A DNA stretch of 64,000 nucleotides from Cybelea sp963824595. GTDB taxonomy: Bacteria > Vulcanimicrobiota > Vulcanimicrobiia > Vulcanimicrobiales > Vulcanimicrobiaceae. The position numbers and the translations under genes were made by a program. Under the pieces are notes generated by a model, which saw only the letters and a list, made by a program, of their open reading frames with translations, was not told the DNA's origin and did no database searches. The stretch covers positions 248,001 through 312,000 of the forward strand of contig CAWGPY010000003.1 in NCBI GenBank assembly GCA_963824595.1, given 5' to 3'. Positions 16,331 to 24,176 of the stretch are shown piece by piece (the first letter of the stretch is position 1; every line of letters starts with the position of its first letter).

Positions 16331-17051
16331 CGCGGTCGAGGGCGCCGAGATCGACGTACGTCTTGAGCACGGCGGTCTGATAGAGCGTGGCATCGCCGCG
16401 CTCGATCGCGATCACCTTGCCGATCGGCACGCCGGAGTGGAACGAACGGCCCTCGCCGGTGACGACCGCGTCGCCGACGCGCAGCGGCGCGTCCTGCGGA
16501 ATGTACTCCATCACGACGCTCTGCACGTTGCCGCGCGCGATTCCCCACCACCGGCCGCGGCGCACGACCGCGGGTATGCGGCTCGTGTAATCCGTGGCGA
16601 GCACGACCGTGCTCGAGAACGGGCCGACGGTGGCGACGCGGCCGACGACGCCGTCGGCCGCCAGCACGCCGTCGTCGCGGCGGACGCCGGCCTTCGAGCC
16701 TTTGTCGATCGTGACGGATCGCGACTCGTTCTCCGGCGGGAAGCCGACGACGCGCGCCTCGATGCCGTGATAGAGATCCACGATCGGGCGCACCCCCGAC
16801 TCGGCCGCGTATGCCGCGGCGAGTTCGTGCAGACGCGCGTTCTCTTCGATCAGCCGGCGGTTCCCGGAGCGCAGCTGCGCGTTCTCGCGCTCGAGGTGCG
16901 GCAACGCGCCGACCGCCGCCGCGGCGCCGCGCGCGCCGTTGACCGTCGCCGTGATCGCCGACTCGCCGAAACCGAGCAGCGCGCTCGCGGCGGTCGAGAT
17001 GGGGCTGACGGCGCCCGAGCGCTGCGCGCCGATCTGCAACAGCGCGAGCAA
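16311..17051 (-). CDS. mreC: rod shape-determining protein MreC
   Basis: Periplasmic scaffold of the rod complex. The visible parts are a coiled coil at about residues 50-80 (LERENAQLRSGNRRLIEEN) and the beta-rich MreC domain (ARVVGFPPE, VTIDKGSKAGVR, GVVGRV, VMEYIPQDAPLRVGDAVVTG). The coordinates use the first standard start, TTG 17051, but this cuts the membrane anchor. The frame stays open upstream and encodes TYRDERRLFALIGIIIGAA, a normal MreC anchor, with no ATG, GTG or TTG before the upstream in-frame stop at 17142. A CTG at 17078 or an ATC at 17114 may be used. The maf stop codon is in the same frame. Confidence 0.9.
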   Translation of the reverse strand: MLALLQIGAQRSGAVSPISTAASALLGFGESAITATVNGARGAAAAVGALPHLERENAQLRSGNRRLIEENARLHELAAAYAAESGVRPIVDLYHGIEARVVGFPPENESRSVTIDKGSKAGVRRDDGVLAADGVVGRVATVGPFSSTVVLATDYTSRIPAVVRRGRWWGIARGNVQSVVMEYIPQDAPLRVGDAVVTGEGRSFHSGVPIGKVIAIERGDATLYQTAVLKTYVDLGALDRVVVVPQ

Positions 17052-17141
17052 TGCCGCCCCGATGATAATGCCGATCAGGGCAAAGAGTCTGCGTTCGTCT
17101 CGATACGTAAAGATGGTCCGTTCCCGCGGCCTGGCCGTTGG

Positions 17142-17759
17142 TTAGGCGCGGTCATTCGGTTTCGGCAGCGCGAATCCCAACCGCCCGAGCGCGCGAATCA
17201 CGCGAGCGAGCGGCAGCCCCATCACCGTGTAGAAGTCGCCGTCGATCGCCTCGATCAGCGACGCCGCGCGGCCCTGGATGCCGTAGGCGCCGGCTTTGTC
17301 CATCGGTTCCCCGGTGGCCACGTACTCGGCGATCTCGTCGCCGGACAGCCGGTAGAAGCGGACCCGGGTGCTCCCGCGCTCCTCCAGCGGTTCCCCGCGG
17401 CCCGCGACGGCGACCGCGAACGCCGTATGCACGACGTGCTCGCGGCCCGAGAGCAGCCCGAGCATCCGCGTCGCCTCGCCGGCCCCGGCGGGCTTACCGA
17501 GCGCGACCCCGTCAACGTCGACCACGGTGTCGGCGGCGAGCACCACCTCGCCCGGAGCGCGGCCGTCGCGCAGCGCGGCGCGCAGCTTCTCGCCGGCGTG
17601 CAGCGACGCCAGCGCGGCCGGCGCGACGCCCGCGACGGCCTCCTCGTCGTAGCCGCTGGGGACGGCCTCCACGTCGAGGCCGAGCGACCGCAGCAACTCG
17701 AGGCGGCGCGGCGACGCGCTGGCAAGAACGATGCGCGAGAGCGTCGCCCCGCCGTTCAC
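17142..17759 (-). CDS. maf: Maf family nucleoside triphosphate pyrophosphatase
   Basis: Hydrolyses dTTP, UTP or modified nucleotides to monophosphates (house-cleaning) and is linked to cell-division control. The 205-residue protein has the diagnostic ASASPRRLELLRSLG near the N-terminus, ADTVVDVDG (catalytic Asp region), GKPAGAGEATRMLGLLSG, and the C-terminal GAYGIQGRAASLIEAIDGDFYTVMGLP. GTG start at 17759. Maf next to mreCD is a common arrangement. Confidence 0.95.
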   Translation of the reverse strand: MNGGATLSRIVLASASPRRLELLRSLGLDVEAVPSGYDEEAVAGVAPAALASLHAGEKLRAALRDGRAPGEVVLAADTVVDVDGVALGKPAGAGEATRMLGLLSGREHVVHTAFAVAVAGRGEPLEERGSTRVRFYRLSGDEIAEYVATGEPMDKAGAYGIQGRAASLIEAIDGDFYTVMGLPLARVIRALGRLGFALPKPNDRA

Positions 17760-17766
17760 CGGCGCC

Positions 17767-18177
17767 TCACTCGTAGATGCGCCCGGCGGTTTGAACGAAC
17801 CCGCCTTCGTGGCGGCCGCGCGGATCGCGATGCGCCCAGTGGATGACGCCGCCGCGCGGATAGAACTCGTACTCGCCCTTGACCACCACGCGCTGCCCGT
17901 TCGCTATCGGGATCGAGCCGGTGAAGTCGGTGTTCGCCTCGACGCGCACGATCAGCGCGCACGACGAGCCGAGCCGCATCAGGAAGCCCTCGTGCGGGCT
18001 CACGCGCCCCGCCTGCACGCCGAGCACGCGCGTCACCGAGCCGTCGGCGACGACCTCGACGTGCGAGCGCGCGCCCGAGTATGCGGCACACACGGCGGCG
18101 TTATCCGGCGCCGTCTGCGCGGCGCACGCGCACAGCGCGAGGCACGCGGCGAGCGCGGCGCTACGCGCCGGCCGCAT
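17767..18177 (-). CDS. DUF3465 domain lipoprotein
   Basis: A 136-residue exported protein. The N-terminus is a lipoprotein-like signal (LAACLALCAC; either Cys could be lipidated). The mature domain matches DUF3465: a beta-rich segment with the ending GEYEFYPRGGVIHWAHRDP followed by GRHEGGFVQTAGRIYE. DUF3465 proteins have an OB-like fold and no proven function. It starts at ATG 18177, overlapping the 3' end of nadD by 17 nt, and ends 7 nt before the maf start, so it sits inside the nadD-maf transcription unit. Confidence 0.85.
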   Translation of the reverse strand: MRPARSAALAACLALCACAAQTAPDNAAVCAAYSGARSHVEVVADGSVTRVLGVQAGRVSPHEGFLMRLGSSCALIVRVEANTDFTGSIPIANGQRVVVKGEYEFYPRGGVIHWAHRDPRGRHEGGFVQTAGRIYE

Positions 18178-18781
18178 CGCCGTCGAGTCCGTAGAGGCGG
18201 TGCGCGACGATGTATTGCCACACCGGCTCGGGCACCAGATAGCGAATGCTGCGACCCTGCGCGATCAGCGTTCGAACGAGGGTCGCCGACTCGGGAATCT
18301 CCGGAAGGTTGAGCGTCGAGACGCGCTCGCGCAACTCCGCAGGGATCGCCGCGATGACGCGCGCCAGCGCGTCGCCGCCGACGCCGGCCCGCGGCGCGAT
18401 CGCAAACTTTTCGAGCGCCGCGATCACCTCGTCGAGGCGCACCCACTCGGCGCTGGCCAGCGAATCGGCGCCGATCACGAACGTGAAGCCGGCGCCGGGA
18501 TACTTCGCGTGCAGCCGGGGCAACAGGTCGGCGGTGTAGCCGGTCGCGTTCTCGCGCAGGTCGGTGGTGTCGAGCTCGAACGCGGCGTTGCTCTCGATCG
18601 CGCCCAAGATCATCGCGCAGCGATGCGCGGCGTCGGCCTGCGGCTTGTCGCGATAGTGGTGGTTGCCGGTGGGCACGAACAGCACGCGGTCGAGGCGTTC
18701 GAGCAACCGCGCCGACTCCGCGACGAAGAGATGCGCGTTGTGAATCGGATCGAACGTGCCGCCGAAGATGCCGAGCCTCAT
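18161..18781 (-). CDS. nadD: nicotinate-nucleotide adenylyltransferase NadD
   Basis: Makes deamido-NAD from nicotinate mononucleotide and ATP. The 206-residue protein opens with the nucleotidyltransferase motif GIFGGTFDPIHNAHL (HxxH as HNAH), then FVPTGNHHYRDKP, the FVIGADSLASAEW segment, and the C-terminal phosphate-binding region (ESATLVRTLIAQG) in place of the usual ISSTxIR. ATG 18781 overlaps the obgE stop by 4 nt. The obgE-nadD pairing is widespread in bacteria. Confidence 0.95.
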   Translation of the reverse strand: MRLGIFGGTFDPIHNAHLFVAESARLLERLDRVLFVPTGNHHYRDKPQADAAHRCAMILGAIESNAAFELDTTDLRENATGYTADLLPRLHAKYPGAGFTFVIGADSLASAEWVRLDEVIAALEKFAIAPRAGVGGDALARVIAAIPAELRERVSTLNLPEIPESATLVRTLIAQGRSIRYLVPEPVWQYIVAHRLYGLDGDAAGA

Positions 18782-20043
18782 GAGTACGTGAACTCGTACG
18801 GGCCGATGCGCACGGTATCCCCTTCCGCGGCGCCGAGTTCTTGCAGCTTCTTTTCCACGCCCATCTTGGCCAGCGCGCGCTCGAACCGCGCGAGGCCCTC
18901 GTCGGAGTCGAAGTTGGTCATGGCGGCGAGGCGCTCCACGCGCTCGCCGGCGATCACGAACGCCCCGTCGCCGCCGCGCTCGATGCGAAACGCGCCGGCC
19001 GGCGTCAGCTCGATGTGCGCCGGCGGAGGCGCGACGATCTCGGGCAACGGGGCCTCGGCGATCGCCCGCACCACGGCCAACGTGAGATCGCGCACGCCCT
19101 CGCCGGTCGCGGCGCTGATGCCGCGGATCTCGGGGAAGCGCCGCCGCAGCTCGACGAACGACTCGCGGGCGTTCGTAAGATCGAGCTTGTTGAGCACCAG
19201 CAGCGTACGCTTCTCGCACAGCGCCGGATTCCAGGCCGCAAGCTCGCGCTCGATCGTGACTTTCTCGTCGAGGATCTCGTCGAGCGGCTTCGCGCCGTCG
19301 AGCAGGTGCACGAGCACGCGCGTGCGCTCGACGTGCCTGAGGAACTGATCGCCGAGGCCCACGCCTTCGTGCGCGCCCTCGAGCAAACCGGGAATGTCGA
19401 CCATCACGAACGACTCGTCGTCGGAGATGCGCACGACGCCCAGCTGCGGCTCGGTGGTGGTGAACGGATAGTCGGCGATCTTGGGGCGCGCCGCCGACAC
19501 GACGGAGAGCAGCGTCGACTTTCCCGCGTTGGGAACGCCGACGATGCCGCAATCGGCGAGCAGGCGCAGCTCGAGGCGCAGCGTGAAACGCTGCCCCGGC
19601 TCGCCGTGTTCGGCGAAGCGCGGCGCTTGACGCACGCTCGTCGCAAAGTGCTGGTTGCCGAGGCCGCCGCGGCCGCCCCGCGCCGCGATGACGCGCGCGC
19701 CGGGCTCGTTCAAATCCGCGAGAAACTCTTCCGCGCCCTCGGGCGGGCGCCGAAAAATGATGGTACCCACGGGGACGGCGATGGTCAGGTCGTCGCCGCC
19801 GCGGCCGGACTTGTTTGAGGTCCCGCCCGCCTTCCCGGCCGGCGCCGCGAAGCTGCGCCGGAAGCGAAACTCGACGAGCGTCGAGAGTTCGGGCGTCGCT
19901 TCGAGATAGACGTTGCCCCCGTGACCGCCGTCGCCGCCCGCTGGGCCGCCCTTCGGAACGTACTTCTCGCGCCGCCACGCGACGATGCCGTCGCCGCCGT
20001 CTCCCGCGGCGACGCCGATCTCCGCCTCGTCGATGAACTGCAC
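18778..20043 (-). CDS. obgE: GTPase ObgE/CgtA
   Basis: Ribosome-assembly GTPase. The Gly-rich Obg fold covers about residues 1-155 (DGGDGIVAWRREKYVPKGGP, GGDGGHGG, GRGGDDLTI). The G domain has G1 GVPNAGKSTLL (about 168-178), the switch region DYPFTTTEPQLG, G3 DIPGLLEGA, and G4 NKLDL. A C-terminal OCT domain is present (FERALAKMGVEKKLQELGA, then EGDTVRIGPYEFTY). 421 residues, normal length for three-domain Obg. ATG start at 20043. rpmA lies upstream on the same strand with 66 nt between. Confidence 0.97.
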   Translation of the reverse strand: MQFIDEAEIGVAAGDGGDGIVAWRREKYVPKGGPAGGDGGHGGNVYLEATPELSTLVEFRFRRSFAAPAGKAGGTSNKSGRGGDDLTIAVPVGTIIFRRPPEGAEEFLADLNEPGARVIAARGGRGGLGNQHFATSVRQAPRFAEHGEPGQRFTLRLELRLLADCGIVGVPNAGKSTLLSVVSAARPKIADYPFTTTEPQLGVVRISDDESFVMVDIPGLLEGAHEGVGLGDQFLRHVERTRVLVHLLDGAKPLDEILDEKVTIERELAAWNPALCEKRTLLVLNKLDLTNARESFVELRRRFPEIRGISAATGEGVRDLTLAVVRAIAEAPLPEIVAPPPAHIELTPAGAFRIERGGDGAFVIAGERVERLAAMTNFDSDEGLARFERALAKMGVEKKLQELGAAEGDTVRIGPYEFTYS

Positions 20044-20109
20044 TGCGTCTACGTTCGCCGGAAAACGAAAAGGGGCCTAACGGCCCCGTTCACTCGACTC
20101 GCAGCGAGG

Positions 20110-20388
20110 CTAGGCGGCCGGTACGATCGAGACGCGCTTGCGCGCGCTGCCGTCGCTGAACTCGACCGTGCCGTCGATCAGCGCGAAGAGCGTATGGTCG
20201 CGGCCCATGCCGACGTTCGTGCCCGGGTAGATCCGCGTGCCGCGCTGACGCACGATGATGTTCCCCGCGATCACGCGCTCGCCGCCGAAGCGCTTGACGC
20301 CCAGGCGCTGGGCGTTGGAGTCGCGGCCGTTGCGGGTGGAACCGGCCCCTTTTTTCGAGGCAAAAAGCTGAAGATCGAACTCGGGCAT
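20110..20388 (-). CDS. rpmA: 50S ribosomal protein L27 with N-terminal extension
   Basis: A 92-residue L27. The core RNGRDSNAQRLGVKRFGGE and the IIVRQRGTRIYPGTNVGMG segments are typical. The N-terminus reads MPEFDLQLFASKKGAGS, placing about nine residues before the SKKG that usually begins mature L27. This matches the cleavable extension of Firmicutes L27, which the protease Prp removes after the FFA/LFA site. No prp gene and no rplU (L21) gene lies next to it, unlike the usual rplU-prp-rpmA order. ATG 20388 is chosen; upstream in-frame codons are not L27-like. Confidence 0.96.
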   Translation of the reverse strand: MPEFDLQLFASKKGAGSTRNGRDSNAQRLGVKRFGGERVIAGNIIVRQRGTRIYPGTNVGMGRDHTLFALIDGTVEFSDGSARKRVSIVPAA

Positions 20389-20437
20389 AGCCGGCCCATT
20401 GTAGCAAAGCCGCCCGAAATTGCAACGCGAGGACTGG

Positions 20438-20539
20438 CTAGCGGTGGGTCGAGGCCCAGAGGAACGCCGCAAGCACGACGATCAGCGTGGTTCCGCAGAC
20501 CATGGCCGTGGCGGAGACGATGGCTACCGGCAAACTCAT
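20438..20539 (-). CDS. 33-residue single-pass membrane microprotein, unknown
   Basis: Short reading frame preceded by a near-perfect Shine-Dalgarno, AGGAGG, 6 nt before ATG 20539. It encodes 33 residues with one hydrophobic helix (AMVCGTTLIVVLAAFLWA) and a short basic tail, ending at TAG 20438. It lies 49 nt upstream of rpmA on the same strand. The strong ribosome binding site and the clean transmembrane helix argue that it is translated. I recognise no family. Confidence 0.55.
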   Translation of the reverse strand: MSLPVAIVSATAMVCGTTLIVVLAAFLWASTHR

Positions 20540-20679
20540 AAGCGACCTCCTGCAGTCTTCGCGTTCTATTACGGGCCGGGTGGCACGGGTGTTTCGAGTC
20601 CGAGCGACCAAGCGTCCGACCTCTTGACGCGGCGGTCAAACGCGCGAACGAAACTCGCCGTTTGCTGCCCCGTAACGGC

Positions 20680-20717
20680 GCGGATCAAGGGTTGTCCGGC
20701 GGATCAAGGGTTGTCCG
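20680..20717. repeat. two perfect 19-bp tandem repeats
   Basis: GCGGATCAAGGGTTGTCCG occurs twice head to tail with no spacer (20680-20698 and 20699-20717). It lies in the gap between the 33-residue microprotein and the 62-residue gene, about 0.5 kb from the DnaA boxes. It does not match a DnaA box. Possible roles are a regulatory iteron-like site or a simple duplication. Confidence 0.85.
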
Positions 20718-20793
20718 TTCGAAGTGCGCGCCGATCCGATCGGGCGACGTGCATCGGAGCGTGATGCAGGCCGTGCGTGAGTTGCTATAGGCG

Positions 20794-20982
20794 TTACTTG
20801 CGATTGCGTAAAGAGCTCGCGGCTTTTCGCGCTGCGGTCTTCTTCTGCGGCGATTTCGAATTCTTCGCGGCGGCATCGAGGTCGCTCAAGATCTCGGCCT
20901 CCTCGGCCGTGGCCTGCTCGACGACCTCCAGTGCGTCGGCGGCGGGATCGGAGAGGACCGGCTTGCGTACGCGCTTAGCCAT
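20794..20982 (-). CDS. small Lys/Ala-rich protein, unknown
   Basis: A 62-residue soluble protein. The N-terminus is basic (MAKRVRKP), the middle acidic and helical (ALEVVEQATAEEAEILSDL), and the C-terminus strongly basic (KSPQKKTAARKAASSLRNRK), which would suit DNA or RNA binding. ATG 20982 has a purine-rich GGTTAAGAG just upstream. It borders the origin region. No family recognised; the short length means it could be spurious. Confidence 0.4.
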   Translation of the reverse strand: MAKRVRKPVLSDPAADALEVVEQATAEEAEILSDLDAAAKNSKSPQKKTAARKAASSLRNRK

Positions 20983-21476
20983 GACTCTTAACCTACCCCA
21001 TCGAGCGATTCGACCGCTAGAGCTCTGCGTGCCGGCAGCGAGCCGAACGTGGTCCGCAACCCGGCCTTCGGAGTCCCCGACGCCTCGTCCGCGTCTCGCT
21101 CAAGCTTCATCCCTCGCGCTGATCGGGCCGATTTTGGCGAGACCGTGACCGGCCTTTCCACACCTGTGGACAAGCTTGTGGAGAAGCCGGGTCCTTGAGC
21201 CTTTTTTGACGCCCGGACGGCCTTATTCCGGCGGAGAAATCGGGCTCCATGGATGATCCCGTCATAACCGTTCATAAATCGGAAAAACCGCCGAAAAAAC
21301 GTTCCAGCCGACCTGTGGATAAGTGCATAAGATCGTGCATAGAATCCGCAGGAGCAAGGCTTCATTAAGCCAAGGTGTTGCGCCCTGCCGGGGGTGGCGC
21401 AGTCCGATTCCGCCAGGGAAAAGGTCCGCTGCGCAGTGCTATTGCTAGACGACTAGATTAAAGAGGACTTAAGACG
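20983..21476. other. oriC: probable origin of replication (oriC), intergenic region upstream of dnaA
   Basis: This 494-bp gap holds a perfect DnaA box TTATCCACA on the minus strand (21314-21322) and a tight cluster of near-matches: TTTCCACA (21155-21162), TTGTCCACA on the minus strand (21165-21173) and TTCTCCACA on the minus strand (21177-21185). Between them lies a locally A/T-richer stretch (about 21262-21300, with CATAAATCGG, AAAAACC and AAAAAACG) that could serve as an unwinding element. The flanking dnaA-dnaN-recF-gyrB genes and nearby parAB/parS support this. Strand-composition data would be needed for proof. Confidence 0.7.
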
Positions 21477-22829
21477 ATGGCGCTCGCGACCAACTCCGAC
21501 GTCTCGAACGAACTCTGGCAGGCGGCGCTCGCGACCTTAGAGCACACGTTTTCGAAGCCCGTGTTCGAGATGTGGATCAAGCCCATCCGTTTTATCTCTC
21601 TCCACGGCAACGAGCTCCATCTCGCCGTGCACAGCAAATTCGCTCAAGATTGGGTAGGAAGCAAGCTTCGCGCTCAAATGATCGGCGTGCTGAGCGAGCT
21701 CTTCAGCACCGACGTCGAGTTGCGTCTCTCCGTCGCCGAACCCGGCGACAACGGCCGTTCCGTCACGGGCGCCGCAGCGCCGCGCCCGCTTGAGGAGTTC
21801 CGCAGCGCCAACCTTAACGCTCGTTATACTTTCGAAGAGTTCGTCGTCGGCAATTCCAACCGGTTCGCGCACGCCGCCGCGCAAGCGGTCGCGAGCGCGC
21901 CGGCGCACGCCTATAACCCGCTCTTTCTCTATGGCGGCGTCGGTCTCGGCAAGACGCACCTGATGCACGCGATCGGTCATCGCGTCGTTCAAGACAACCT
22001 GGCCACGAACGTCGTCTACGTTACGTGCGAGAAGTTTACCAACGAGTTCATCATCGCGCTGCAGAACAATCGCACGCCCGAGTTTCGCAACCGCTACCGT
22101 CAGGTCGACGTGCTGCTGATCGACGACATCCAGTTCCTGGCCGGCAAAGAGACCACGCAAGAAGAGTTCTTTCACACGTTCAACGCGCTGCACGAGTCCG
22201 GGCGCCAGTTGATCATCTCGTCGGATCGGCCGCCAAAAGAGATCCAGACGCTGGAGGCGCGGCTGCGCTCGCGCTTCGAGTGGGGGCTGCTCACCGATAT
22301 TCAGGCCCCCGATCTCGAGACGCGCGAAGCCATCTTGCGTAAGAAGGCCGGCAGCGAGAACATTCCCGTGCCCGACGAGGTGACGTCGTTTATCGCCAAG
22401 GTGATCCCGTCGAACATCCGCGAGCTCGAGGGCGCGCTGATCCGCGTGATCGCATACGCCTCGCTCACGAAGGCCCCGATCACGACCGACCTGGCCGCCG
22501 ACGTGCTCAAGAGCGCGCTGGCGCAGGCGCCGCTCCACCGCATCACCATCGCCAAGATTAAGGAGACCGTGGCCGGCGCCCACGGCCTGACCGTGAAAGA
22601 GATGGACAACGGCCGCCGCGATCAGCGGCTCGCCGCTCCGCGCCAGATCGCGATGTACATCGCGACCGAGCTGACCAACTACTCCCTGCCGCAGATCGCC
22701 CGTGAGTTCGGCAAGAAGGATCATACGACGGTTATGTACGCGCGCGACAAGATCAAGGAACAGATGCAGCGCGACGAGGCCTACCGTAACAAAATCCGTC
22801 AGCTCATCGCCATGTGTCAAAATCCCTGA
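21477..22829 (+). CDS. dnaA: chromosomal replication initiator protein DnaA
   Basis: AAA+ initiator of 450 residues. Domain I covers about 1-85 (WIKPIRFI, HSKFAQDWV), with a short domain II linker. Domain III carries YTFEEFVVGNSNRFAHAAA, Walker A GGVGLGKTHLMHAIG (about 150-164) and Walker B VLLIDDIQFLAGKE. Domain IV has the DnaA signature region GKKDHTTVMYARDKI that binds DnaA boxes. ATG 21477 follows an AAAGAGGAC-like site. Preceded by the DnaA-box cluster and followed, 230 nt later, by dnaN. Confidence 0.98.
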   Translation: MALATNSDVSNELWQAALATLEHTFSKPVFEMWIKPIRFISLHGNELHLAVHSKFAQDWVGSKLRAQMIGVLSELFSTDVELRLSVAEPGDNGRSVTGAAAPRPLEEFRSANLNARYTFEEFVVGNSNRFAHAAAQAVASAPAHAYNPLFLYGGVGLGKTHLMHAIGHRVVQDNLATNVVYVTCEKFTNEFIIALQNNRTPEFRNRYRQVDVLLIDDIQFLAGKETTQEEFFHTFNALHESGRQLIISSDRPPKEIQTLEARLRSRFEWGLLTDIQAPDLETREAILRKKAGSENIPVPDEVTSFIAKVIPSNIRELEGALIRVIAYASLTKAPITTDLAADVLKSALAQAPLHRITIAKIKETVAGAHGLTVKEMDNGRRDQRLAAPRQIAMYIATELTNYSLPQIAREFGKKDHTTVMYARDKIKEQMQRDEAYRNKIRQLIAMCQNP

Positions 22830-23059
22830 AACACTGGGTACAAGAGTCGGCAAAACCAGGGATAAGTCCGTCGCGACGCCCCACCCGTGGATGCGTGTAT
22901 GAACCCCCGCCCTTCGTCCACAGCTTATACCGCGTCGAAAACCTCGACGCCACAAGCCCGAATAGGACTTGTCCGCAGAATGCACCGCCCTACTGCTACT
23001 ACGACTCTCGTTAGTTATCTAACTAGGAAAACGCACGCTCACGCCCAACGGTGGAAACG

Positions 23060-24175
23060 ATGAGATTCACCTGCACCACGAAGGACATCGCGACGGCCGT
23101 TGGAGCCGCCAGCAAGGTCGTCAACGCCCATACGACCGTGCCGATCCTCTCCAACGTCTTACTGCAGGCCGACGGTGGCAAGATCGCGGTGCGAGCCACG
23201 GATCTCGAGCTCACGCTCGAGCACGCGTTTCCGGCCGAGGTCGCCGAGGCCGGGTCGGTCACGGTGCCGGCCAAACTTTTTGCGAGCTACCTCGGCAACC
23301 TCGCGCCGGGCGCCCTCGAGCTCACCGGGACGCCGACGCGGGCGAGCGTGAAGTGCGGCCGCAGCAACTACGACTTTCACGCGCTCCCCGCCGACGAGTA
23401 TCCGCCCCTCCCGGCCGCCGCCCGCGGCGCGCAGTTCGCGATCGCCGGCAAGCGGTTCCGCGACGGGATCGACGCGACGATCTTCGCCGCATCCAGCGAA
23501 GAGGCGCGCGGCGCCGTCCTCATGGGCACTCTGCTCGAGGTGGAAGGCAACTCGCTGACGATGGTCGCGACCGACGGTTACCGCCTCGCGAAGTTCGCGA
23601 CGACGCTCGAGAACGAGTCGTCGGGCGCCGAGAAGTTCATCGTGCCCTCGCGGGCGCTGGCCGAGGTGGCCCGCAATCTGGGCGGCGGCGAGCAGATCGC
23701 GATCAGCGCGCTGGGCGCCCAGAGCAACCAGCTCCAGATGGTCAGCGGCGAGACCGCGATCACGGTCCGGCTGGTGGATGGCCAATATCCGAACTACCAG
23801 CAGGTGATTCCGGCCAAGTTCGACCGCACGGTGACCGTCAGCACCGCCCCGCTCATCGCCAGCCTCCGCCGCGCCGAGCTGGTGGCCGGCGACCGGGCGA
23901 GCATGGTGAAGCTCGCGATCGCCAACCAGACGCTCATCGTCACGGCGAGCTCCGACGTCTCGGGCAACGCCTACGAGGAGCTCGAGGTCGAGCAGACGGG
24001 CGACGATCTCACCATTGCGTTCAACGCGCGCTATCTCGTCGAGATCCTCAATCACGTCAAGAGCGAGAAGACCGTGATCGAGTTCCTCGGCCCGCTGTCG
24101 CCCGCGGCGATCCGCCCGCTCGAGCCGCTCGACAGCGGAGCGCAGCTCTACGTGCTGATGCCGCTGCGACAATGA
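23060..24175 (+). CDS. dnaN: DNA polymerase III beta subunit (sliding clamp)
   Basis: Ring-forming processivity clamp, 371 residues in three similar domains. The N-terminus MRFTCTTKDIATAV, TVPILSNVLLQA, ATDLELTLEH, and the C-terminal SAAIRPLEPL-like strand with YVLMPLR at the end are family hallmarks; YVLMPLRQ lines the peptide-binding pocket. ATG 23060 is preferred to GTG 23051 because it gives the standard N-terminus. The 230-bp gap before it holds one imperfect DnaA box (TCGTCCACA, near 22917) and a GTTAG-TTAT-CTAAC inverted repeat. Confidence 0.98.
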   Translation: MRFTCTTKDIATAVGAASKVVNAHTTVPILSNVLLQADGGKIAVRATDLELTLEHAFPAEVAEAGSVTVPAKLFASYLGNLAPGALELTGTPTRASVKCGRSNYDFHALPADEYPPLPAAARGAQFAIAGKRFRDGIDATIFAASSEEARGAVLMGTLLEVEGNSLTMVATDGYRLAKFATTLENESSGAEKFIVPSRALAEVARNLGGGEQIAISALGAQSNQLQMVSGETAITVRLVDGQYPNYQQVIPAKFDRTVTVSTAPLIASLRRAELVAGDRASMVKLAIANQTLIVTASSDVSGNAYEELEVEQTGDDLTIAFNARYLVEILNHVKSEKTVIEFLGPLSPAAIRPLEPLDSGAQLYVLMPLRQ

Positions 24176-24176
24176 T

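Noticed and set aside
22830..23059. Second origin region between dnaA and dnaN
   Set aside because: Only one imperfect DnaA-box-like site and one short inverted repeat; the region before dnaA has a much better cluster.
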